64,000 nt of DNA from Kitasatospora indigofera (GTDB lineage: Bacteria > Actinomycetota > Actinomycetes > Streptomycetales > Streptomycetaceae), in NCBI RefSeq assembly GCF_014655955.1, contig NZ_BNBO01000002.1, positions 248,001 through 312,000 of the forward strand, read 5' to 3'. The translations under genes were made by a program, and so were the position numbers. Each line of letters begins with the position of its first letter. Positions within the stretch are counted from its first letter, which is position 1. Below the pieces are notes generated by a model. It worked only from the letters and a program-made list of their open reading frames with translations, did not search any database and had not been told where the DNA came from. Below are positions 24,398-35,104 of the stretch, one piece after another.

Positions 24398-25825
24398 ATG
24401 CGCCGAGCAAAAATCGTCTGTACCCTCGGGCCCGCCACCGACTCGTACGACCAGATCAAGGCCCTGGTCGACGCCGGCATGGACATCGCCCGATTCAACC
24501 TGAGCCACGGCTCCCAGATCGAGCACGAGGAGCGCTACCGCCGGGTCCGCAAGGCCGCGGACGAGACCGGCCGCAGCGTCGGCGTGCTCGCCGACCTTCA
24601 AGGCCCGAAGATCCGACTCGACACCTTCGCCGAAGGCCCCGTACTTCTCGAACGCGGCGACGAGTTCACCATCACCACCGAGGACGTCACCGGCGGCCGC
24701 GACATCTGCGGCACCACCTACAAGGGCCTCGCCGAGGACGTCTCGCGCGGCGAGCGCATCCTCGTCGACGACGGCCGGGTCTGCCTGGAGGTCACCCGGG
24801 TCGACGGCCCGCGCGTGCACTGCACCGTGATCGAAGGCGGCCTGGTCTCCGACCACAAGGGCCTCAACCTGCCCGGCGTCGCCGTCTCGGTGCCCGCGCT
24901 CAGCGACAAGGACGTCGCCGACCTGCGCTGGGCCCTGCGGACCGGAGCCGACCTGATCGCCCTCTCCTTCGTCCGCAGCGGCCGCGACATCGAAGAGGTC
25001 CACCGGGTCATGGCGGAGGAGGGCCGCTTCCTCCCCGTCATCGCCAAGATCGAGAAGCCGCAGGCGGTCGACAACCTGGCGTCCATCGTCGACGCCTTCG
25101 ACGGCATCATGGTGGCGCGTGGCGACCTGGGCGTGGAGATGCCCCTCGAACAGGTCCCGCTCGTCCAGAAGCGCGCGGTCAAGCTGGCCAAGCGCAACGC
25201 CAAGCCGGTCATCGTCGCCACCCAGATGCTCGACTCGATGATCAACGCCTCCCGTCCCACCCGCGCCGAGGCCTCCGACGTCGCCAACGCCGTCCTGGAC
25301 GGCACCGACGCGGTGATGCTCTCCGGCGAGACCTCGGTCGGCAAGTACCCCACCGAGACCGTCCGGACCATGGCCCGCATCATCGAGGCCTCCGAGGAGG
25401 AGGTGCTCGCCGCCGGCCTCCCGCCGCTGACCGTCAGCAACAAGCCGCGTACCCAGGGCGGCGCCGTCGCCCGCGCGGCCGCCGAGATCGGCGACTTCCT
25501 CAATGCCAAGTACCTGGTGGCCTTCACCCAGAGCGGCGACACCGCCCGTCGGCTCTCCCGCTACCGCTCGCCGATCCCGGTGCTCGCCTTCACCTACGAG
25601 CAGTCCGTCCGCAGCCAACTCGCCCTCACCTGGGGCATCGAGACCTTCCTCGGCCCCTTCGCCCCCACCACGGACGAGATGGTCGAGCAGGTCGACGCGG
25701 CCCTGATCGGCCTCGGCCGCTGCCAGAAGGGCGACATCGTCGTCATCACCGCCGGCTCCCCGCCCGGCCTGGCCGGCTCCACCAACCTCGTCCGGGTCCA
25801 CCACGTCGGGGAACTCGACAACTGA
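24398..25825 (+). CDS. pyk: Pyruvate kinase
   Basis: 475 residues. Converts phosphoenolpyruvate and ADP to pyruvate and ATP, the last step of glycolysis. It has the family start RRAKIVCTLGPATDSYDQI, the substrate loop (FNLSHGS), DLQGPKIR, the active site lysine motif IAKIEKPQAV, MVARGDLGVE and the K+/effector-site region VATQMLDSMI. The C-terminal domain carries the FTQSGDTARRLSRYR region. The ATG at 24398 gives the normal family start. It ends at a strong bidirectional terminator and faces the HTH/LAGLIDADG gene. Adjacent downstream core genes (pdtaR, liv, polA) keep the order known around pyk1 in streptomycetes. Confidence 0.97.
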   Translation: MRRAKIVCTLGPATDSYDQIKALVDAGMDIARFNLSHGSQIEHEERYRRVRKAADETGRSVGVLADLQGPKIRLDTFAEGPVLLERGDEFTITTEDVTGGRDICGTTYKGLAEDVSRGERILVDDGRVCLEVTRVDGPRVHCTVIEGGLVSDHKGLNLPGVAVSVPALSDKDVADLRWALRTGADLIALSFVRSGRDIEEVHRVMAEEGRFLPVIAKIEKPQAVDNLASIVDAFDGIMVARGDLGVEMPLEQVPLVQKRAVKLAKRNAKPVIVATQMLDSMINASRPTRAEASDVANAVLDGTDAVMLSGETSVGKYPTETVRTMARIIEASEEEVLAAGLPPLTVSNKPRTQGGAVARAAAEIGDFLNAKYLVAFTQSGDTARRLSRYRSPIPVLAFTYEQSVRSQLALTWGIETFLGPFAPTTDEMVEQVDAALIGLGRCQKGDIVVITAGSPPGLAGSTNLVRVHHVGELDN

Positions 25826-25841
25826 TCGCCCGACCGGCCGC

Positions 25842-25888
25842 GAACGGCGGCGCGGCCCCCGAGATGCCCGGGGGCCGCGCCGCCGTTC
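25842..25888. terminator. Bidirectional terminator between pyk and the HTH/LAGLIDADG gene
   Basis: Perfect 19-bp inverted repeat (25842-25860 and 25870-25888) with a 9-nt loop. It overlaps the last two bases of the minus-strand gene stop and so serves both converging genes. Confidence 0.85.
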
Positions 25889-26672
25889 AGTGCTTCGGCC
25901 CGATGTGCTCGTCCATCAGGGCGACGGAGGCCTTGCGGGCGACGGAGATGTTGACCTGGCCCTGCGGGCGGGGGATCGAGGCCTTCCATTCGACGCCCAC
26001 CGAGTCCAGGGCGGCGGTGAAGATGCCCCTGATGTCGGCGGAGGTGTTGGTGAAGAAGTAGCGGGGGTACTCGTGCCGCCGCACCACGCCGTTGACGGTA
26101 CGGGTGGCCCAGTTGGTGATGCGGCAGCCGTCGGAGTGGATCAGGCCGCGGATCAGCCCCCACGGATGCTCGTCGACGATCCGCTGCTGCCAGGGTGCCA
26201 GAGCTATAAGGCGTTCGTGCTTCTTCCCGGGGCCGTACTGCGGGAAGAGGCAAGGGAGGTGCATGGAGTAGATCTTCACGTCGTGGCAACCGGTGCGGCG
26301 GACCCGGCAGGGGGAGTTGTTCGGGAGAACCTCTCGCATGGTCTGCTCGACCAAGTCCATGACCCCGGGCCACTTGTCGTCGCAGGTGATCGCCAGATTC
26401 GGCACCCGGTGCTGTTTGGGCCACATGATGTGGCCGTCTCCCAGGTAGAGGCCCAGGAGGTAGCTGTACGCGGCCGTGTCGAGTTGGTCGCCGTAGCAGT
26501 GGGGGCAGGTGGAGCGCCTTGGCCCGGGAAGTTCGCCGCGCTTTTCCAGCTCGCGGTGCTTCCACCAGCTGATGGTGCCCGGCGGGACGCGGAGGTGCCG
26601 AGCAACCTCGGCGTTGGACGTGCCGTCGCGGAGAAGTGCAACGGCTTGATCGCGGAGCGAATCGGCTGCCAT
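25887..26672 (-). CDS. Helix-turn-helix protein with LAGLIDADG-type domain
   Basis: 261 residues. N-terminal HTH (DQAVALLRDGTSNAEVARHLRVPPGTISWWKHRELEKRG), a CPHC pair (residues about 56-59), then two LAGLIDADG-type motifs: YLLGLYLGDGHI and LIRGLIHSDGCR, each ending in Gly-Asp or Ser-Asp-Gly, as in homing endonucleases and in the WhiA family. Here the HTH precedes the LAGLIDADG part; in WhiA the order is reversed. Free-standing gene, downstream of a tRNA-Leu gene on the same strand. It may be a regulator descended from a homing endonuclease or an active nuclease; the acidic residues of both motifs are kept. ATG start at 26672. Confidence 0.8.
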   Translation of the reverse strand: MAADSLRDQAVALLRDGTSNAEVARHLRVPPGTISWWKHRELEKRGELPGPRRSTCPHCYGDQLDTAAYSYLLGLYLGDGHIMWPKQHRVPNLAITCDDKWPGVMDLVEQTMREVLPNNSPCRVRRTGCHDVKIYSMHLPCLFPQYGPGKKHERLIALAPWQQRIVDEHPWGLIRGLIHSDGCRITNWATRTVNGVVRRHEYPRYFFTNTSADIRGIFTAALDSVGVEWKASIPRPQGQVNISVARKASVALMDEHIGPKH

Positions 26673-26785
26673 AGGGCCAGGGTGGGACGCAGCGGTCCGG
26701 ATGGTGGACCCGTCCAGGAAGCGTCACTCGAAACAGCGAATCACAGCAATATGTGTAACGCCGTTGAATCCAAGGTCAATCTGGG

Positions 26786-26868
26786 TGCCGAGTGTGGGAT
26801 TCGAACCCACAAGCCCTTTCGGGCAGATGTGTTTGAGACATCCGTGTATGCCATTCCACCAACCCGGC
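26786..26868 (-). tRNA. tRNA-Leu(CAA)
   Basis: 83-nt class II tRNA with a 7-bp acceptor stem (GCCGGGT pairing with ACTCGGC), A box TGGTGGAATGGCATACAC, anticodon loop CTCAAAC with anticodon CAA, a variable arm (GCCCGAAAGGGC) and T loop GGTTCGAATCC. The discriminator is A and the 3' CCA is not encoded (the DNA reads ACCC). It decodes UUG. It sits divergent to pdtaR. Confidence 0.95.
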
Positions 26869-26960
26869 CGGTCCGCGCCCGAGCAGGATACCCTGTGCGC
26901 GCCCGAGGGCGCAGCTAGGTAGGCTCATGCATGCAGTACCCCGCCGGAACGAGGAGCCCC

Positions 26961-27620
26961 GTGAGCACCGCCGACGAGCAGCCTGAGCCGCTTGAGACCT
27001 ATTCGTCCCAGATCACCCGGATTGTCATCGCCGAGGACGAGGCGCTGATCCGCCTCGACCTGAAGGAGATGCTCGAAGAAGAGGGCTATGTCGTCGTCGG
27101 CGAGGCCGGCGACGGTGCGACGGCGCTGAAGCTGGTCGAGGAGCTCCGGCCCGACCTGGCGATCCTGGACGTCAAGATGCCCGTCCTGGACGGCCTGTCG
27201 GCCGCCGAGCAGATCCACGCCGCGCACCTGGCGCCCGTCCTGATGCTGACCGCGTTCTCGCAGCGCGAGCTGGTGGACCGGGCCCGGGACGCCGGCGCGA
27301 TGGCGTACATCGTGAAGCCGTTCAGCAAGAGCGACCTGGTGCCCGCGATCGAGATGGCGGTCTCCCGCTACACCGAGATGCGGACGCTGGAGGAGGAGAT
27401 CGCCGACCTCACCCAGCGCCTGGAGACCCGCAAGCTGGTGGACCGCGCCAAGAGCGTGCTGCAGACGAAGTTCGGGCTGACCGAGCCGGCCGCCTTCCGC
27501 TGGATCCAGAAGACCTCGATGGACCGCCGGATGACCATGGCCGCCGTCGCGGAGGCCGTGATCGAGGAGGGCGTCGCGCAGGACAAGAAGAAGGCCGAGG
27601 AGGCCGCCCCCGAGGCGTGA
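26961..27620 (+). CDS. pdtaR: ANTAR-domain response regulator (PdtaR-like)
   Basis: 219 residues. Receiver domain with acidic pair EDEA and phospho-acceptor Asp in AILDVKMP, Thr (LMLTAFS) and Lys (VKPFSK); then a coiled linker and a C-terminal ANTAR RNA-binding domain (LETRKLVDRAKSVLQTKFGLTEPAAFRWIQKTSMDRRMTMAAVAEAVIEE). ANTAR proteins bind two-hexaloop RNAs and prevent termination. It is the counterpart of mycobacterial PdtaR; its sensor kinase PdtaS is not adjacent. GTG start at 26961 is preceded by GAGGAG. It lies between tRNA-Leu and a strong terminator, followed by the liv operon on the other strand. Confidence 0.93.
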   Translation: MSTADEQPEPLETYSSQITRIVIAEDEALIRLDLKEMLEEEGYVVVGEAGDGATALKLVEELRPDLAILDVKMPVLDGLSAAEQIHAAHLAPVLMLTAFSQRELVDRARDAGAMAYIVKPFSKSDLVPAIEMAVSRYTEMRTLEEEIADLTQRLETRKLVDRAKSVLQTKFGLTEPAAFRWIQKTSMDRRMTMAAVAEAVIEEGVAQDKKKAEEAAPEA

Positions 27621-27636
27621 TCCCCGGCGGTGCGCA

Positions 27637-27680
27637 GCGCGAAGGAGGCCCGGTCCAGGTGGACCGGGCCTCCTTCGCGC
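27637..27680. terminator. Bidirectional terminator between pdtaR and livF
   Basis: Perfect 20-bp inverted repeat (27637-27656 and 27661-27680) with a 4-nt loop, one of the strongest stems in the window, at a convergent junction. Confidence 0.9.
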
Positions 27681-27692
27681 GCCGCCGGGGTG

Positions 27693-28405
27693 CTAGTCCT
27701 CGCCGAGGTAGGACTTGCGGACGGATTCGTCGTTCAGCAGGTCGGCGCCCGTGCCGGTGAGCACGATCTGGCCGGTCTGCATCACGTAGCCCTGGTCGGA
27801 GAGCGAGAGCGCCGCCTGGGCGTTCTGCTCGACGAGCAGGATGGTGGTGCCGGAGGCCTTGAGTTCGACGATGGTCGCCATGATCTTCTGCATCATGAGC
27901 GGGGAGAGGCCCATCGAGGGCTCGTCGAGCATCAGCAGCTTCGGCTGGGACATCAGGGCCCGCCCCATGGCGAGCATCTGCTGCTCGCCGCCGGAGAGGG
28001 TCCCGGCGGCCTGCTTGCGGCGCTCGCCCAGGATCGGGAAGAGGCCGTAGGCCCGCTCGACGTCGGCGGTGATGCCCGCCTGGTCCTTGCGGAGGAAGGC
28101 GCCGAGGAGGAGGTTCTCCTCGATGGTCATCCGGGGGAAGATGTGCCGGCCCTCGGGGGAGTGGGCCAGGCCCAGCGACACGATCTTGTGCGCGGGGACG
28201 GTGTTCAGCGGCTGCCCGTCGAAGCTGATCTTCCCCGCGGTCGGCCGGAGCAGGCCGGACAGGGTGCGCAGGGTGGTGGTCTTGCCGGCGCCGTTGGTGC
28301 CGATGAGGGTGGTGACCTCGCCCTGGTTGACGGTGAAGCTGATGCCCTTGACGGCTTCGATCTTGCCGTAGGAGACGCGGAGGTTCTCGACCTCGAGGAG
28401 CGCGG

Positions 28406-28409
<4 letters not shown>
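27693..28409 (-). CDS. livF: Branched-chain amino acid ABC transporter ATP-binding protein LivF
   Basis: 238 residues, the typical LivF size. Walker A GTNGAGKTT, signature LSGGEQQMLAMGRALM, Walker B LLMLDEPSMGLSP, and the C-terminal EESVRKSYLGED end. With LivG it forms the ATPase pair that drives import of leucine, isoleucine and valine. The GTG start overlaps the livG stop (GTGA). Confidence 0.95.
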
Positions 28410-29244
<835 letters not shown>

Positions 29245-29248
<4 letters not shown>

Positions 29249-31067
29249 GCCCCTGCCTTGGTGAGAGGTACGGCGTCCTCGGGTGCGGATTGTGCGGGGA
29301 TCACCGGCTCGTGGAACTCCAGCTGGTTGCGCCGGTTGGCGATCAGGCCCTCGGGGCGGATGCGCATCAGGATGATGAGCGCGATGCCGAACGCGAGGAG
29401 CTGGTAGTTGGAGAGGAATTCGAGCTTCTTCGGGATCAGGAAGAGCAGCGTGGCGCCGACCAGGGGGCCGCTGATGGTGCCCATGCCGCCGAGGATGACC
29501 GCGGCGAGCAGGAAGGCCGAGTTGGGGGGCAGGGCCTCGGCGAAGGTGTACTGGTCGGGGGTGACGGTGTAGCTGACGTGGGCCTGGACGGTGCCGGCGA
29601 GGCCGGCCAGGCAGGCGCCGAGGGCGAAGGCGAGGAGCTTGAGCCGGAAGCCGTTGATGCCCATGGCCTCGGCGGCGGTCTCGTCCTCGCGGATGGCGAC
29701 CCAGGCGCGGCCGATCCGGGAGTTGCCGACGCGGGCGAAGACCAGCACGACGACGGCGGTGATGATCAGCATCAGCAGGTAGTAATTGGAGAACCGGCCG
29801 AGTTCGATGCCGCCGACCAGGTGCTTCTTGCCGAGGTCGAAGCCGAGGATCTGCAGGTCGGGGATGCGCGGGATGCCGTTGGACCCGTTGGTGACGTTCG
29901 GGCCGGTGGTCCCGTTGAGGTTGTTCATGGTGATGCGGAAGATCTCGCCGAACCCGAGGGTGACGATGGCGAGGTAGTCGCCGCGCAGCCGCAGGGTGGG
30001 GGCGCCGATCAGGACGCCGAAGACCATGGCCGCTGCCGCGCCGGTGAGCGCCGCCGCCCAGAAGGGGAAGGCGACGTGGATGGGCGAGGCGGGGGAGCCG
30101 GAGACCAGGGCGGCGGCGTAGGCGCCGACGCCGAGGAAGGCGACGTAGCCGAGGTCGAGCAGGCCGGCCAGGCCGACGACGATGTTCAGGCCCAGGGCGA
30201 CGGTGGCGAAGATCAGGATGTTCGCCGCGACGGAGGTGTACTGGTCGCTGGTCTGGGTGAACGGGAAGGCGGCCGCGGCGGAGAAGGCGGCGCCGGTGGC
30301 GACCGGGCGGTGCTTGACGGTGAGGGCGCGCAGGCGCTGCAGCAGGCCGGTCTTGGCGAGTGCGGCGACGGTGAAGCCGGCCAGGATGAGGTAGCCGGTG
30401 AAGAGTTCGCCGTACTCGGTGTCGATGCCGAAGGTGATGGCGAACAGGCCGACCGCGAAGGCGGCGATGATCAGCAGGACCTCGGCCCAGGAGGGCAGTT
30501 CGCGGGCCGGCGGGAGCTTGCGCTCGATCTTGGCGAGCCGCAGGGTCCGGGTGATCAGGTGGTGGACGGCGTAGCCGACGACGCCGGCCAGCAGCCACCA
30601 GTAGTTGGGCTTGCCGAGGCTGTCGGCGGTCCTGCGGTCGAGCGGCAGGCCGAGCGCGCCGGTGACGGCGAGCAGCGAGGTGAGGCCGGCCAGCCAGCCG
30701 CCGGGTTCGAGGTTGGCGAGGCCGCCGAGGTCGACGGCGATGGCGATGATCGCGAACCAGCTGACGGCGGCGGTGCCGAGGGCGGCCAGCAGGATGCCGT
30801 TGTTGCCGCCGGCGGGGCTGGTCCAGCGCAGGCCGGGGATGCCGTAGCGGGCCAGGGTGAGGACGGCGGTGATCAGGCCGCCGGTGAGGGTGAGCCACTG
30901 GAGGCCGGCGGGGGAGCCGTAGAACGTGAGGTCGCCGGGGAAGTCGGCGGTCCAGGTCCAGGCGGTGAGGGCGGTGCCGGCGGTGGCGACGGCCGCGAGG
31001 GCGGTGAAGACCCGGGCGGCGCGTTCCGGCACGGGGATGACCGGGGTGATCTCTGTGGTCATGGTGG

Positions 31068-31071
<4 letters not shown>
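29245..31071 (-). CDS. livM: Branched-chain amino acid ABC transporter permease LivM (long form)
   Basis: 608 residues, longer than classical LivM. The C-terminal ~330 residues are the canonical permease (YTSVAANILIFATVALGLNIVVGLAGLLDLGYVAFLGVGAYAAAL, EAMGINGFRLKLLAFALGACLAGLAGTVQA, GGMGTISGP). The N-terminal ~270 residues add about six further membrane helices that have no clear transport role. The GTG start overlaps the livH stop (GTGA); an ATG three codons later is possible. Same layout is common in streptomycetes. Confidence 0.93.
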
Positions 31072-31997
<926 letters not shown>

Positions 31998-32109
31998 CGC
32001 TGGGCCTCCGTTGTGCGTTGTCCGCGTGGGTGGGGGATGTGGGCGCGCGCGGGGGCACTCGTGGCGCCCCCGCGCGGTCGGTTCGGTGTGTCCGTCAGGC
32101 TGGTGCGGG

Positions 32110-33339
32110 TCAGCCGGCGAAGGTGCCGGACTTCTCCACGGCCCACGCGGCGTCCTTGACGGCGTAGACGGTGAGCTGCTTGTTGGTGGTGTCACCGAAC
32201 TCGTCGAAGGAGACCTTGCCGGTCACGCCGTCGAAGGAGATCTTCTGGACGGCCTCGACGACCTTCTCGCGGGGCTTCTCGGGCAGCTTGCCGCCGTTGG
32301 CCGCGACGACGGCCTTGACGCCCTGGATGATGGCCCAGGCGCTGTCGTAGGAGTAGCCGCCGTAGGTCTCGTACTTGTCCTTGTAGCCGGCCGCGGCGTA
32401 GTCGGCGATGAACTTCGCGGCGGTCGGGAGCTGCTCGACGGGCAGGCCGACGGCGGTGGCGAGGTCGCCCTGGCTCTTCGGGTTGAGCTTGATGAAGTCG
32501 CCGCTCTGGATGCCGTCGCCGCCCATCAGCGGGATGTTGGCGCCGGCGTCCTTGAGCTGGAGCGAGAGCGGGCCCGCGGCCGGGTACTCGCCGCCGTAGT
32601 AGACGGCGTCGGCGCCGGAGGTCTTGACCTTGGTGGCGATGGCGCTGAAGTCGCGGTCGTCCGGGTTGACGTGCTCCTCGCCGACGATGGTGCCGCCGAG
32701 CTTGGTGTACTCGCCCTTGAAGGTGGCGGCGAGGCCGGCGCCGTAGGTCTTCTGGTCGTCGATGAGGAAGACCTTGGTCTTCTTCGCGTCCTTGAAGAGG
32801 TACTGGGCGGCGAACGGGCCCTGCACGGCGTCGGTGGTGGCCGTGCGGAAGTAGGACTTGAAGGGGCGGGCCTTGGTGCCGGTGGCCCACTTCTCGCCCT
32901 GGCTGAGCGCGACGCCGGTGTTGGCGGGGGAGATCTGGACCAGGTTGGCGTCGTTGAAGATCTGCTGCATCGACTGGGCGACGCTGGAGTTCAGCGGGCC
33001 GACGACGCCGATCACGGAGTTGTCCGCGACGAGCTGGGTGGCGTTCTGCTGGCCGGGGGCCGGCTTGGCGGTGTCGTCCAGGGCCTTGATCTGGAACTTG
33101 ACGCCGGGGACCTCGTTCTTCTCGTTGGCCTGCTTGACGGCGAGGTCGACGGAGTTCTTGATCCCGAGGCCGAGGGCGGAGAGGTCGCCGGTGAGCGGGG
33201 CGTCCACGCCGATGGTGACGGTGGTGGAGGCGCCGCCGGCGGTGTCGCCGGCCTTCTTCTCGTCGCGGGAGCCGCAGGCGGAGAGGCTGAGCGCTCCGAT
33301 GACGGCGATGCTCACGACAAGCGCTGAACGATGACGCAC
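32110..33339 (-). CDS. livK: Branched-chain amino acid substrate-binding lipoprotein LivK
   Basis: 409 residues. Lipoprotein signal peptide with LSLSACGS lipobox (Cys 22), then a type I periplasmic-binding fold (VTIGVDAPLTGDLSALGLGIKNSVDLAVKQANEK, LNSSVAQSMQQIFNDANLVQISPANT, SYDSAWAIIQGVKA). It should capture branched-chain amino acids or related ligands and deliver them to LivHM. GTG start with AAGGGG eight bases upstream. It is the first gene of the operon; the upstream region holds a dyad candidate. Confidence 0.95.
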   Translation of the reverse strand: MRHRSALVVSIAVIGALSLSACGSRDEKKAGDTAGGASTTVTIGVDAPLTGDLSALGLGIKNSVDLAVKQANEKNEVPGVKFQIKALDDTAKPAPGQQNATQLVADNSVIGVVGPLNSSVAQSMQQIFNDANLVQISPANTGVALSQGEKWATGTKARPFKSYFRTATTDAVQGPFAAQYLFKDAKKTKVFLIDDQKTYGAGLAATFKGEYTKLGGTIVGEEHVNPDDRDFSAIATKVKTSGADAVYYGGEYPAAGPLSLQLKDAGANIPLMGGDGIQSGDFIKLNPKSQGDLATAVGLPVEQLPTAAKFIADYAAAGYKDKYETYGGYSYDSAWAIIQGVKAVVAANGGKLPEKPREKVVEAVQKISFDGVTGKVSFDEFGDTTNKQLTVYAVKDAAWAVEKSGTFAG

Positions 33340-33502
33340 GAGGGTCCCCTTCTGTCAGGAAGCACGGCGCCAGAGGTGGCGGGTGCCGGGTCGCGCGCTG
33401 GGGCCAGGCCCAATCCAGTGGCGCGGTGACTGGCCGTGACTCTAGATGCCCGTGGGCGCCTCGTGGAGGGGTGTGGGCAGGCTGTGATTCTCTTGTTATG
33501 CG

Positions 33503-33527
33503 CATCCTGGGCCGGTGTCTCAGGATG
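33503..33527. promoter_or_regulatory. Candidate operator upstream of livK
   Basis: CATCCTG and CAGGATG, a perfect 7-bp dyad with an 11-bp centre, 164 bases upstream of the livK start. The region around it is somewhat AT-richer than its flanks. A regulator site is possible but not proven. Confidence 0.35.
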
Positions 33528-33626
33528 TGGCGCTTCCCGGCCCTCCGAGCCGGTGCTACCGGGGGGTATCTCGTGTGGTGATCGGATGTAAGGCTCAGAA
33601 GTGCAGGTGACTGCTGGTGTGTCCGC

Positions 33627-34340
33627 TCACCGGACGTCACTGTCCGGCGCGCTGACCCCGGTCACAGGTGTCCGGATATCGGACATGGGGCGGGTGGCGC
33701 GCTGGTTCCGGGCGAGGTCGAGGGCGTCGTGCGGGCCGAGGTCCCGGCGGGCGGCCTGGATTGCCCGCGTGTTACGCAGCGTTACATCCAGGAACGGAAG
33801 TCCGGCCTCCGCAGCTGCCGCAAGGCGCTCGGTGACCACGTACCGGACATCCTCCTCCACGGGCTGACCGGGTGTCACCCGGATCGGCAGGTCCACGTCG
33901 GTGACGGGCCCGTCGGTGACGGGCCCGGCGACGGAGGCGCCGGCGTCCGGGAGCGGCCGGCCGGCGGCGGCCCTCCGGCCCGTCCGGGCGCACCCGGACC
34001 GGACCGGCCGGTCCGGCGGCGGGTCGTTCGCGGTCGGCGCCGGCACCGGCCGGCCGTGGCCGGGGGCGGTGCGAGCGCGACCGCGGCGGCCGGATGGCCT
34101 GCGGGGCAAGGGGGCTGACGCCGGGTCGGACACCGGCTGCGGCCGGGGGCGGCCGTGGCCCGAAGGGGTGCGAAGGGGCGCCGGAGCCGTCGCGCGGGCT
34201 GTCGCGGGGGCCGTCGCGGGGGCGGCCGGGGCGCCTGTCGCGGCGGCCGCCACGGTGCCCGCGCCGCCCCCGGCCGGGCCCGCCCCGCGGGCCGGGGCGC
34301 GGCGCGGCCGCCCACCCCGCCCGCGTCCTGTTCCGGACAT
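33627..34340 (-). CDS. Hypothetical protein, disordered N-terminus with a short conserved-looking C-terminal domain
   Basis: 237 residues if it starts at the ATG at 34340 (AAGGGGG seven bases upstream). Residues 1-150 are Pro/Ala/Arg-rich and disordered. Residues 150-237 look like a folded segment (DLPIRVTPGQPVEEDVRYVVTERLAAAAEAGLPFLDVTLRNTRAIQ) and weakly recall the N-terminal strand-helix of HPF/RaiA-type ribosome hibernation proteins, but the rest of that fold is missing. Codon third-position GC is high, as expected for a gene. It may be a truncated or false gene; no function is assigned. Confidence 0.45.
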   Translation of the reverse strand: MSGTGRGRGGRPRRAPARGAGPAGGGAGTVAAAATGAPAAPATAPATARATAPAPLRTPSGHGRPRPQPVSDPASAPLPRRPSGRRGRARTAPGHGRPVPAPTANDPPPDRPVRSGCARTGRRAAAGRPLPDAGASVAGPVTDGPVTDVDLPIRVTPGQPVEEDVRYVVTERLAAAAEAGLPFLDVTLRNTRAIQAARRDLGPHDALDLARNQRATRPMSDIRTPVTGVSAPDSDVR

Positions 34341-34447
34341 GCCGCCGCCCCCTTGTCTGGACCAAGGGCCTGCCCGGGTGGGGCAGTTGCCAAACGCCAT
34401 GGTCGAACAAGAGGGCGACAGGTTGGGCCGGGTGGTGCCAGGCGGTG

Positions 34448-34915
34448 TCAGAGGTCGCGCAGCATGCAGGTCAGCCGGCAGCTGGTGATCCGGCGGCCGG
34501 TGTCGTCGGTGATCGCGATCTCGTAGGTGGCCGCCGTCCGCCCCTTGAAGACCGCCGTCGCCACGCCGGTGACCAGGCCGGTGGTGGCCGAGCGGTGGTG
34601 GGTGGCGTTCAGGTCCACGCCGACCGCGTAGCGCCCCGGGCCGGCGTGCAGCATCGCGCCGATCGAGCCCAGGGTCTCGGCCAGCGCCGCCGAGGCGCCG
34701 CCGTGCAGCAGCCCGTACGGCTGCTGGTTGCCCTCGACCGGCATGGTGCCCACCACGCGGTCCCCGGAGGCCTCGACGACCTTGATGCCGAGCCGGTCGC
34801 CGAGGTGGCCGCCGGAGAAGGTGGAGGGGTCGACGCCGAGCTTGGCGAAGTGGTCCAGGACGTCCTGCGGGACGTCCAGGACGGGGGCCGGGTCGGTGGG
34901 GGCGGCGTCGGTCAT
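34448..34915 (-). CDS. PaaI-family hotdog thioesterase
   Basis: 155 residues of the PaaI-type hotdog fold. Active-site region GLLHGGASAALAETLGS (His and Gly-Gly, with the acidic residue in ALAETLGS), central strand YAVGVDLNATHHRSA, and C-terminal GRRITSCRLTCM. It should hydrolyse acyl-CoA esters, probably aromatic or medium-chain; the substrate is unknown. It is divergent from polA, 189 bp apart. Confidence 0.9.
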   Translation of the reverse strand: MTDAAPTDPAPVLDVPQDVLDHFAKLGVDPSTFSGGHLGDRLGIKVVEASGDRVVGTMPVEGNQQPYGLLHGGASAALAETLGSIGAMLHAGPGRYAVGVDLNATHHRSATTGLVTGVATAVFKGRTAATYEIAITDDTGRRITSCRLTCMLRDL

Positions 34916-35104
34916 GGGAGCTCCTGCCGGTCGGGGGTCACGTCATCGTGCTGCTGTGATCGTACGACCGCCCTACCCGGCGGTAGCGGCCGCTCCCGGC
35001 GGTGTCGCGGCGCCCCGTCCCCGCCCTCGTCCTCGCGTCCGATGTCGGTGGCGGGCCATAGGATCGGTGACCGGCAGTGGAATCGGCAGGAACGGGACGT
35101 TGAC

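Noticed and set aside
24338-25804. A minus-strand frame of 488 codons opposite pyk
   Set aside because: Shadow of the pyruvate kinase gene.
26786-26868. bldA (the UUA-decoding tRNA-Leu)
   Set aside because: The anticodon is CAA, so it decodes UUG and is not bldA.
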